Shown here: positions 10,728-20,000 of the stretch, in pieces
Position numbering within the stretch: position 1 is the stretch's first letter
Layout of the letters: each line of letters starts with the position of its first letter
Assembly (NCBI RefSeq): GCF_004365165.1
Contig: NZ_SOCH01000003.1
Span: 62,001-126,000 of the forward strand
DNA: 64,000 nt
Reading direction: 5' to 3'
From: Metamycoplasma hyosynoviae
GTDB lineage: Bacteria > Bacillota_I > Bacilli_A > Mycoplasmatales > Metamycoplasmataceae
Made by a program: the position numbers and the translations under genes
The notes under the pieces: generated by a model
Seen by the model: only the letters and a program-made list of their open reading frames with translations
Told to the model about the DNA's origin: nothing
The model's database searches: none

Positions 10728-11544
10728 CGTCATCCTCATAAATAGTTTCAAATGTGAATAAAAATTTTTCTTTTTCGAAGTTGCAAATAGTTTGTGCACA
10801 ACTTCCATTTCTGTTTTTAGCAATGTATAAGATGTAATTATTTTTATTTTTAGCTAAGAATATAACCACATCAGCATCTTGTTCGATAGTTCCCGAATCT
10901 CTTAAATCACTAAGAAAAGGAATTTTATCATCACGTTTTTCAAAATCTCTTGAAAGCTGAGAAAGTGCAAAAACATTTATATTTTTTTCTTTTGCTAAGA
11001 TTTTTAAATCTCTTGTGATTTTAGCTATTTTTTCATACCTTGGTGCATTGCTAGTTATCTTATCTAGTTCAAGCAGTTGTAAGTGGTCAATAAAAATAGC
11101 TTTAATTTCATATGTTTCTTTTAAATTTTCGATAGTATTTCTAATATTTTTTACATTTAAACCTGAAAAATCAACTATTAATAACTTTTTAGAATTTATT
11201 ATTTTTTGTATGTTAATAATTTCTTTTTGACTTTCAATTAATACATTAATACGGTTTAAAATTTCAACAGCACTCATTTCAAGTGAAAAGAAAACAATAA
11301 TTTCTTTTTCTTTTAGTGATTTAATAGCATTAATTATGATATTTAATGAAAGTGTAGTTTTGCCAACACTAGGTCGTGCAGCTAATACATAAAACTGTTG
11401 TTTTGTAAGCCCATTTAGAAATCTATCAAAGAAATCTATATTTGTTTTCAAAGAACTATTTTTCTTGAAAAGAAAATTGTATTTATTTTTTAGTAGATAA
11501 TCTAACCAGAAATATCCTTTTTTTATATCGTTATCTTCCATCAT
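10711..11544 (-). CDS. DnaB-type replicative helicase, RecA-fold domain only
   Basis: 277 aa. Motifs in order: Walker A AARPSVGKTTLS (about residue 55), SLEMS (about 92), Walker B IFIDHLQLL (about 154), SQLSRDFEKR (about 196) and SGTIEQDADVV (about 218). This is the C-terminal ATPase half of DnaB. The N-terminal primase-binding domain, which brings DnaB to about 450 residues, is absent, as in many phage and plasmid helicases. It likely unwinds phage DNA at replication. ATG-ATG directly follows the TAG of the 96-aa gene. Confidence 0.9.
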   Translation of the reverse strand: MMEDNDIKKGYFWLDYLLKNKYNFLFKKNSSLKTNIDFFDRFLNGLTKQQFYVLAARPSVGKTTLSLNIIINAIKSLKEKEIIVFFSLEMSAVEILNRINVLIESQKEIINIQKIINSKKLLIVDFSGLNVKNIRNTIENLKETYEIKAIFIDHLQLLELDKITSNAPRYEKIAKITRDLKILAKEKNINVFALSQLSRDFEKRDDKIPFLSDLRDSGTIEQDADVVIFLAKNKNNYILYIAKNRNGSCAQTICNFEKEKFLFTFETIYEDDDEKTR

Positions 11545-11835
11545 CTACCTATAAAATTCAAATTGAAATATTAATTCTTGAGCTGTAAGTTTTACTTCAT
11601 CAATAGTTTCATATTCACCAACATTATTTTTAACTTTTAAAAATACGTTGAAATTTCAATCATCTGTAAAACGTAATAATCAACTATCATTTTTATAACT
11701 TGCCATTTTCTTAGGAAAATAAAAACAATATTTTTTATATTTTTTGTTTTGTGGCATTGCAATTATTAGTGAATTATAAAATTCTGCTACTACTTGTTCA
11801 TAACTAACTACTAATGTATGTCAAACTTTTGCCAT
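11545..11835 (-). CDS. 96-aa protein, first gene of the phage-like block
   Basis: Start ATG 11833-11835 with AGGAAG eight bases upstream. The TAG stop abuts the helicase start. The protein is aromatic (many Tyr, Phe, Trp) and predicted beta-rich, with basic residues in the middle (KKYKKY). No family is recognised. Size, aromatic content and the helicase partner would suit a single-strand DNA-binding or replication accessory protein, but no OB-fold signature is certain. Two Trp codons are TGA. Confidence 0.55.
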
Positions 11836-11992
11836 AAATAACTTCCTATGTCGATAATTGAGTGAAAAATTCTTATTTATTTGAAATTCTTATTTTTTAA
11901 TAAAAATAATCATTTAAAACCTTTTTGATAAATTAAATTTTTCTATATTTGAACGCTAACTATAATGGGTTTTGAAAAAACATCTTATAGAC

Positions 11993-12010
11993 CTTGCACA
12001 TCTTGCACAT
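11993..12010. repeat. Tandem 9-mer CTTGCACAT x2
   Basis: CTTGCACAT at 11993-12001 is repeated exactly at 12002-12010 without a spacer, inside the phage control region. It is a possible protein-binding site. Confidence 0.6.
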
Positions 12011-12066
12011 AAAACGCTTTTTCGCAGAAACATTAACACTATTTCAATTAACGCTTCTGGCTGTAA

Positions 12067-12101
12067 AGTACATTAAGGGTATAATTAGATTTTAATGTAC
12101 T
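12067..12101. promoter_or_regulatory. Inverted repeat around a -10 box, operator candidate
   Basis: AGTACATTAA (12067-12076) and TTAATGTACT (12092-12101) are perfect inverted copies 15 bases apart. TATAAT (12080-12085) lies between them. A dimeric repressor bound here would cover the promoter. Confidence 0.55.
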
Positions 12102-12112
12102 AAATTTCATAA

Positions 12113-12137
12113 TCTAATCTAATTTTATTAGATTAGA
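12113..12137. repeat. Perfect 11-bp palindrome with 3-base loop
   Basis: TCTAATCTAAT and ATTAGATTAGA flank TTT. The next T-run starts seven bases further on, so it is a weak terminator at best. It may be a second operator or a terminator for leftward or rightward leader RNA. Confidence 0.55.
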
Positions 12138-12238
12138 AATGATCTTTTTTAAGGCTTAAAATTAGAAAAATTGTGTTAAATGATAAAATTAATTTAGTGT
12201 TTTTATAATCCAAAAATATTATTTTCTAAGGCAAAAAT

Positions 12239-12805
12239 ATGAATAAAGATAGCATTCAAAGATGTTCGTGAGCTACTACTGAACTTTATAAAAAATATCA
12301 TGATGAAGAATGAGGAAAACCGCTTCATAGTGAGCAAATTTTATTTGAAATGTTACTGCTTGAGTGTATGCAAGCAGGACTTTCTTGAATAACAATTTTG
12401 AATAAAAGAGAAAGTTTGCGCAAGGCTTTTGATAATTTTGATTATAGAAAAATTGCATTATATGATGATAAAAAACAAGAAGAACTTATGCAAAATGAGT
12501 TAATTATTCGTAATAAAGTAAAAATAAAAGCAGCAATAATAAATGCTCAAAAATTCATAGAAGTGCAAGAAAAATATGGTAGTTTTGATAAATTTATTTG
12601 ATCTTATACTCAAAATAAGGTTATTTATAATCATTTTGATAATGAAAGCCAAATGCCCGCAACATCTTTGCTTTCAGATAAAATAAGCAAAGATTTAAAA
12701 AAACTTGGCTTTAAATTTATAGGCAGCACAAGTGTTTATGCCTATATACAATCAATTGGTATTGTTAATGACCATGTTAAAAAATGTTTCTTATATAAAG
12801 ACTAA
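12239..12805 (+). CDS. tag: DNA-3-methyladenine glycosylase I
   Basis: 188 aa, the usual length of Tag. The N-terminus has the family pattern RCSWAT followed by YHDEEWGKPLH and LLLECMQAGLSW, with Trp, His and Glu residues that line the base pocket and zinc site. The protein removes 3-methyladenine from alkylated DNA at the start of base excision repair. Start ATG 12239-12241, with AAGGC eight bases upstream. A TATAAT at 12204-12209 serves as -10. It is a host gene and marks the right border of the phage-like block. Six Trp are TGA. Confidence 0.92.
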
Positions 12806-12875
12806 ATTTCATTTTTAATTATTAAATTAATATTCAATAATTGTAAAATAATTCTTGCAATTTTTTAATTTAAAG

Positions 12876-12903
12876 TTGTTATTAAATTTATATCATATAT
12901 AAT
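12876..12903 (+). promoter_or_regulatory. folD promoter
   Basis: TTGTTA (12876-12881) and TATAAT (12898-12903) are 16 bases apart, 21 bases before the folD start. Confidence 0.65.
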
Positions 12904-12924
12904 TTAATAATCATTGGTGATAGT

Positions 12925-13812
12925 ATGTATAAATTGTTAGATGGCAAAAAATATTCACTTGAAATTAAAGAAAAATTAGCTGAAATTTTTTCTAATATTG
13001 ACCAAAAAGATAATACTATCACACTTGGAATTTTGCAAGTTGGAGATTTAGAACAATCCAACATTTATATAAGACACAAACTTAAATTTGCAGAAGATTT
13101 AAACATTAAAACTTACTTCAAAAAAATAGCAGAAAATGCAAGTTTTGATGAAATCAAAGATGCTATTTGTGAAACTGCAAATAATTCAACCGGAATGATA
13201 ATTCAACTTCCTATAATGAGCAATAAAATTTCTGCAAATGAGTTAGAAAAGCTTTTGAATTATGTTCCAAAAGAAAAAGATATTGATGGTTTAAATGACA
13301 TAAATTATGAGCTTGAAGACCATAAAAAAGCTTTTCTTCCAGCTACTGCTTTAGGTATAATTTTGCTTTTAAAAGAGTATAAAATTAATGTTATAAATAA
13401 TGATATTGCTATTATTGGAAAATCAAAAATAGTAGGAAAACCACTTGCCCATTACTTTCAAAAAACTAATAATTTAGTACGTGTTTATGATGAAAATACA
13501 TCTAGAAATGACCTAAAAAATAGCAATATTATTGTTGTTGCAACAGGTCAAAAAAACCCAATAAAACTAGAAGATATTAAGCAGAATTGTGTGATAGTAG
13601 ATGTCGGAATTCATAAAATAAATGGCAAAATTTCAGGTGATTTAGACTTTGAAATTTTTGCCCAGAAAGCATCATTTATTACCCCGGTTCCAGGCGGGGT
13701 TGGACCTATGACTGTATCTTCTTTAATCTTAAATTTGATTAAATCTGATCTTATTCAAAATCCTGAAAAAACCAGTTTATACAAGAACATTTTACATTTC
13801 ATAGAAATGTAA
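12925..13812 (+). CDS. folD: Bifunctional methylene-THF dehydrogenase / methenyl-THF cyclohydrolase
   Basis: 295 aa, full length for FolD. Visible motifs: MIIQLPIMS and KDIDGLN (folate site), the Rossmann loop GKSKIVGKPLA near residue 170 and the signature PVPGGVGPMT near residue 255. It interconverts 5,10-methylene- and 10-formyl-tetrahydrofolate in the cytosol, supplying one-carbon units for formyl-Met-tRNA and nucleotides. It stands alone with its own promoter and a terminator directly after. Confidence 0.95.
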   Translation: MYKLLDGKKYSLEIKEKLAEIFSNIDQKDNTITLGILQVGDLEQSNIYIRHKLKFAEDLNIKTYFKKIAENASFDEIKDAICETANNSTGMIIQLPIMSNKISANELEKLLNYVPKEKDIDGLNDINYELEDHKKAFLPATALGIILLLKEYKINVINNDIAIIGKSKIVGKPLAHYFQKTNNLVRVYDENTSRNDLKNSNIIVVATGQKNPIKLEDIKQNCVIVDVGIHKINGKISGDLDFEIFAQKASFITPVPGGVGPMTVSSLILNLIKSDLIQNPEKTSLYKNILHFIEM

Positions 13813-13817
13813 AAGGC

Positions 13818-13845
13818 AAAAATTATAGCTTCCTGCTTAATTTTT
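13818..13845 (+). terminator. folD terminator
   Basis: AAAAATTA pairs with TAATTTTT, extended by AGC/GCT around the loop TTCCT. Confidence 0.6.
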
Positions 13846-13886
13846 AAGAAATTGCAATTTTTGTGTTTAACTCCCAGAACACTAAA

Positions 13887-13936
13887 CGTTTTTTTTTTTT
13901 TTGTTTTGTAGTAAAATATTACATATTTTTTATAAC
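13887..13936 (+). promoter_or_regulatory. Poly-T promoter of the first surface operon
   Basis: A run of 14 T (13889-13902) follows AAACG and precedes TAAAAT (13912-13917) and TATAAC (13931-13936), the two -10 candidates. AAGGAG is at 13955. The same order (AAAC, G, long T-run, TAAAAT) occurs before the second surface operon on the other strand. Homopolymer length changes at such sites switch mycoplasma surface genes. Confidence 0.55.
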
Positions 13937-13970
13937 CCTAGGTTTTTCACATTCAAGGAGAAATAATAAA

Positions 13971-16403
13971 ATGAACAAAAAAACAAAAGTTTTATTACTA
14001 TCTTCACTATCAACAGTAGGGATTTTACCCCTACCTTTGTTAGCCGCAAGGTGTGGTGAAGGTGAAGTTAAAAAAGAGTTAGTAGATCAACTCCAGACTG
14101 AAATTCAATTGCTTTCAAATTTAAACAATAATTTGTTAAATGTAGCTCCTCAAATTAAATTCCATGAGCAGAGTGACAGCGATAGTATTAGTAAACTTGC
14201 AAACAATACAAAATCTGAAATTGAATCATTAAGATTAAAAATTCAGCATGATAAGAAACTTAAAAAAGTTACTTATAATACTTGAAAAAAAGAAGTACAA
14301 CAAGTAAGAAGCAATATTAACTTAATCAAGAAAACTATAAAAGATAGACTATTTTTCTTCGATGAGTTTTACATAAAAAATAAAGTTTATTGAGAAACTA
14401 TTACCACAACTTTTAAAGATAATATTGAACAAACTAAATTTGAACAAAAATATAGTGAATATAACAAAGTCCTTGTAACTTTCCTAGATAACGAAAATTG
14501 AAATGATGATGAACTTAACAAAATCCAAAGTAAGTTCAAATTATTTGATGACATTTACCAATTAACAATTGCAAAAGTTATTGAACCATCAAAACAAATT
14601 GTTAATAATTATATGAATGATACTTTCTGAAAAGACACTGTAAAACAGGAAAAAGACAGTATTTCACAAAAACTTTTAGACACCGCTAGTGCCGTTTTTG
14701 AAAATTCCAAAGATAAAACATCTGATTATTTCTTTGGAAATTATTTTATTTTTAAGCACATTGATGAAAACCTAAAGTTCATTAAAGAACTTTTAGAAGC
14801 TGAAATTGCTGAAAAATCAAAACCAATTTCTGAAAAATATGAAGCAGTAAAAACAAAAGCTACTGCTAAACTTGGAAACACAATTTTGTCAGAAGATGAT
14901 GAAAAGAAATTAAAAGAATCATCAACTACAGAAGAAGAAAAGAAAAACCTATACCAAAAATTCATTGATGAGGTTATTAAAAAACTTACAGAAAAAGAAC
15001 TTGCTGAAACTTCAGGAGTTTTAAAAACTTTATTCTCAGATAATCCTGATCCGGCTGAAAACGTATTTAAAGGATTACCACAAAACTATAAAGATTTAGT
15101 TAATAAGAAAAATTCTTCAAAAAATAGTATCTATGTGGATTATGTAGATAATGCTATAAATAAAGCTAAGAAAGCAATTGAAGTACTGGGAACCACACTT
15201 GAATATGCTTTTAAAGTAAAATTAGAAATTATTGATTTTTATCTTTTAATCAAAAACCTTAGTTGATTGAATAGTTATGATGCACTAAAAACTATAACTA
15301 ATGAACTTAAAGTAAAACTAGTTGGTGCTGAAGATGATGAGGATATTGAAAATCTAAAATTAAATATTAAAGATAATCTTCAAAAAGCAGAAAATTTACT
15401 AAATTCTCCTTTATCAGGAAATGAAGCATTAGATGAACAAAGAAAAGTTCTTGAAAATATCAAAAACCATCAAAAAATCAAAAATTTCATAAACGCTAAT
15501 GAAATTCGTTTAGCTTTAAAACAAGCTGAAGAAAAAGCAGTTCACAATGTTGAAACTAGACTTGATAGTTATGGAAATCAATTAGTAGCACAATCAACCA
15601 GTCCTAATGAAATGCATAATGCATTTCAAACTCTTTTAGAATCACAAAAGAAAACTATAAGATCATTATTTACTCAATTTACAAATGCAATTATTGGTCT
15701 TCAACTTAAATCAGAAGATTCAAAAGTAATGGAGGAAGCACTATTAGGATTTACTGAACTTATAAATACTATGACAACTGTTATTTTAGAAGGTGCATTT
15801 GAATTAAAAGATGATACTAGCGCTGGATTTGATTTTCTAAGTAAAGCAATACAAAGAAAAATTAAAAAAATAACAGCTGCTTTATCTGATTTAATTGATA
15901 AATTTGCTCCAGTTGTTGAAAAAACATATTCAGCATTATTCTATTCAATACTTGAAAATGAAGTGTTGATAAAAAACATTAAAAAAGAATGTTTAGTAGA
16001 ATTTGCTCAATGAAATATTGATTACTATGTGGACAAAATTTATGGTAATGACAAAAAGAATCCTCCTGTTAAAAGTGTTATTCCTCAAGTAAAAGAAGCA
16101 TTAGAAAAAATTCAATCACTTGATATTTCTGATCCTAAAAAAATGCTTGAAAATGAATTAGCACCTGTTCTTATCATTTGAAATAATCTAGTTAAAGAAC
16201 AAGATAGAGAAGGTTTCAAAATATTTGAAAAATATTATGACCATACAACAGCAGATAAATTATTTAAAGAATATTATGTACCTGAAAACCAAAAGAAAGT
16301 TAAACTATTTTCAGATGCAATATGGTCATTAGGCGCTCCAATTATTGATTTAGGTACTGGATACAAAACATTCTATAACGTTTCGGTGAAACTATTAAAA
16401 TAG
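13971..16403 (+). CDS. Large lipoprotein-like surface protein, 810 aa
   Basis: The signal peptide has Lys residues, a hydrophobic core and Cys about residue 28 in LAARCGEGE. The Arg at position -1 is unusual for a lipobox, so lipidation is probable but not certain. The rest is a long helical, Lys/Glu-rich extracellular chain with coiled-coil stretches, broken under the standard code by several TGA. No enzyme motif is seen. Start ATG 13971, where AAGGAG fits, not the upstream open frame, which would be translated through the poly-T promoter. It is first in a three-gene run with an 810-, a 190- and a 2453-aa product. Likely a host-contact or antigenic protein. Confidence 0.75.
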
Positions 16404-16412
16404 GTAACTGCA

Positions 16413-16985
16413 ATGTTAAAGAATTGAAGAATTTTAACAGCCACACTAGTACCGATTACATCTGCGGCAATAATTACTATAACTTCAGTTGTAGCAATTC
16501 ATGGGCCTAAATTAAAAACACTAACTTTAATTCAAAAACTATCTGGATTTCAAAAGAAGCACAAAGAAGTTTATGATAAACGTGATAAAGAAGTAAGTAC
16601 GCTGAAAATAAAATATGAAGATATAGATGCTCAAGTTAAAAAACTTGTAACCAAAAAAGACGAAATTAATGAAAAATTAAAAACAAACATTAATGATCCA
16701 GGTTTACTTGCAGAACTTGAAGCGGTTAATAAAGATATTGAAAAAACCCAAAAAGAGTACAACAAATTCAAGAAAGACCATGATGATTTATTCTTAAAAA
16801 ATGTTTCACTTGGATTAAACTTGAAGAGAATATTTACACCGCTTGGTGTAACATATGACAACATTGAAAAGTTGCGTAAAGACAACAAGATGACAAAAAG
16901 TTTGTGACATGCAGCCTATAAAGAAGTTGAAATAGTACGTAACAACTACGAAGCTTGATTGTTAAAAGAATACAAGGACATATAG
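16413..16985 (+). CDS. Membrane-anchored coiled-coil protein, 190 aa
   Basis: ATG 16413 is nine bases after the previous stop. Residues 6-28 are a membrane anchor with no lipobox Cys. Residues about 45-125 are a Lys/Glu coiled coil. The C-terminal 60 residues look compact (GLNLKRIFTPLGVTYDN). No Shine-Dalgarno is evident, suggesting coupled translation within the operon. The function is unknown; it may organise or anchor the two large surface proteins encoded around it. Confidence 0.65.
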
Positions 16986-17016
16986 AATGTCCTTTCAAAT
17001 TTAAAAAGAGAACTTT

Positions 17017-20000
17017 ATGAGTAATAGCAAAATAAACAAAAAACTTTTAATGATATTATCATCGTTAGGTTTTACTTCTGCCACAACAACTCTTTTAACT
17101 ATGAGTTGTTCTTGCCGTGAAGCTGATTTAAATAAAATTGCCCAGAACGTAAAAATTCATGAGATTCCAAATAAATCAGAAATCAAAGCTTCTGAACTAA
17201 CTAAAGATCAAGTTAAATTTTACAATTATGACACTTTAAAATACACTTGTGAAGTTATTAGGTTAGAATCTAATAACTCACAAGGTACAGTTGATGTGTA
17301 CTATCAACTAAAAAACAAGAAAACAAACAATGTTTCAAAACTTCAAAAAATCACTCTTAATAGTTTTAAATTAGCTCAATCTCCAAATCCAGGAGGTGGT
17401 GAAGATCAACCAAATCCTCCAATTATTCCTTCTGATCCAAGACAACTTGAAGTTCAAAAATCAAAAAATATCATCAAAAAAGATGAACGTGTTAGATATT
17501 TAGCATTAGGCGATTCTATTACAGCGGGATTTACTGGCGTTCTTGATAAAGATTATCAGGGAACACTAAATTCTGATGGATCACTTTCGGGAATGTCATA
17601 TCCAGTATATTTAGCACATTTTTTAAACAAAGATAAAGCAAATAGAGTTGAAAAATTTAATAACTTTGCTACATCTAATTCTACTATTTTAGAATGATTG
17701 GATTTACTAGACACTGAATACATTTCAGCTAATCCTGATATTTTTAAAAATGAAGAAAGTGTATATCAGCACACTTTTGATGGAAGATATACAGATAAAA
17801 CTGAATTCAAAAAACAATTAGTTAAAGAAATTAAAGAATCAAATTTAATTACTTTAACACTGGGTGCTAATGACTTTTTTAGATTTTTTGGTGAACTTTT
17901 AAGATCAACCAACATTTCAAAAATAATTGAACAAGTAATTGCGGCAACTCAGCAAGGAAAACCATTAGATTATGGTGCTTTATTAAGTTTTTATTTAGAA
18001 TTTATTGGTAAAGCTAAAACAGAAATTACTGCTAGATTAAAAACTTTAATTCAAAAAATTAGTGAACTTAATTCAAAAACTAATATTGCAGTATTTAATT
18101 ATCCAGCACCTTTTTTAAGATTGCTGGTTTCTTTATATGATTTTTTACCTGATGGTATTAAATCAATGATTAAAGGTAAAGATATTATAAGTTTTCTAAT
18201 TTCACCTTTATCAGAAGCAATTTATTCAGCTGTAAAAGCAGCTGCTAAGCCCAATGTAAGCTTTGTAAACATATTTGATAGTGAGTTTTGAGCTGAAAAT
18301 CAAGATAAACTAACTTCTGTATTTTTAGACCTACATCCAACAACTTCAGGATACAAAAAGCTTGCAACAGATGCTTTTATTAAACTAACTAATTCAAGTA
18401 TTAGTAAAGCCAATTTAAAACGTTTTGGATGAACTGAATCTTATTTAAATGATAATGCTAATACTCATCAACAATTTATAGAACTTAATAATGAAGATTA
18501 TACAAGTTTCTATAAATCAACTTTTGGAACCAATAAAGAAGATTCGCTTAAAAAACTATATGAAGAAGATGCAGTTTATGATTCTGTAAAATCTCATATT
18601 TCACTTACCCATATTTCAAGAAGATTTAGAAGTTTTACTGATGCACAAATTACTGAAATTGTTATATCTATACTAACAAAAAGCCAACGTTGAAGTTATT
18701 TACAAGAACTTGATCCTGAAGCTAATATTCCAAGTTTCTTCAAAGAAAATGGCGAGGCTGCAACATTTGCATTAGTTAAATGAATTAAAAAATCTAAGTA
18801 CATAAATGACCAATTAGATAATTTCCAAAAACTTTTAATTGAAACCGACTGAGATAAAGATGGAATTCCAGGAATTAAAGTTCTTAAAAAACAACATATT
18901 TTAGAACTATTTAGTAAAACATTTTTTGATAAACAAAATCTTTTATTCTTACTAAAAGAATTTTTGGCTTCTGATTTTACAAAAGATTTCAAAGATGGAT
19001 TTGCAAAAGCAATTGAAGGATTTATCAAAAATGCATTTAAATCTAATAAATTAAATGCAGTAATTGAATTTATTGCAGCTAAATTTGAAGATAAATACAA
19101 AAACTTCATTGATAAAAGTGATTTAGTAATTTTATTAAAAGAAATTTTCCATTCCGATAATCTTCCTTCATTTTTTGGTACTTCACTAAAATCAATATTG
19201 ACCGCAGGAAACACTGAACTAAGTTCAGAAGAGACTTTCAATAAAATTACTTCTTTTGAAGGGCTAATTAAATTACTATTTTCAAATCAAAATGAAAACA
19301 GTGAAATTGGAAAATCATTCACCAAGTTGTTCCAAGAAATAATTAAAAAACCTAATGTAAATCCAGTTCTTGTAAGAGTTTTAAATAAATTTATTAAATC
19401 TAATCCACAATTTGCTCCATTATTTGAAGGTATTGAAGCAGATGGTATTAAAAACATCATTGGTGCATTTACTAATGTATTTATCAAATTTGAAGATAAA
19501 TTTAATGTATCAACTTCACTTGCAAAAGCATTAATGGCTGAAATTGCACAAAATGGACTTTCATTTAAATTTGATAAATTTAAAGATGTATTTATTGGTG
19601 AAATTTCACAAACATTTGGTTCATTTGAAAAAGCACTTGAAATTTTGAAACTTTTAGCTGATGAACAACAACTAAAAGATCACAAAGATGTATTGAAGAA
19701 ATTAATTGAAAACATAATTAAATTTGCAGAAAAATCATTTAAATTAAAAGAAACTATTGAAAAACAAGAATTTTTAAATAAGTTTTTAACCAAAGAACAA
19801 ATTTCAACAATTTACACAAAATTAGTTTCAAGTCAAAATATTTCTAAAATAGCAGATTATTTTGTAAATGTTTTATCAGTAAAAGATTTAGATTTAACTA
19901 ATGTCACCACGCCAAAACAATTACTTCAAAAAATACTCGAAACTCCTTCTGTAAATCCATTAGATCTTTTAAAAGATCTAATTAAAAGTAATTTAATTGA

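Larger units (their letters stand above)
11836..12238. other. Repeat-rich control region between phage-like block and tag
   Basis: There is no gene here. It holds three TATAAT boxes pointing right (11961, 12080, 12204), three AACGCT hexamers (11952, 12013, 12050), a tandem 9-mer, a 10-bp spaced inverted repeat and an 11-bp palindrome. On the minus strand, AATAAGAATTT occurs twice before the 96-aa gene. The phage-like promoter, repressor sites, a replication start or the right attachment site could lie here. Which of these is present cannot be told without the other phage end. Confidence 0.55.

Noticed and set aside
13863-13970. Upstream start for the 810-aa lipoprotein
   Set aside because: It would translate through the poly-T promoter and bury the signal peptide; AAGGAG fits ATG 13971.
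18696-19241. Long minus-strand open frames under the giant lipoprotein (also at 19926-20396, 21732-22202)
   Set aside because: They are mirror frames of a strongly coding plus-strand gene, have no ribosome-binding sites and no family likeness.
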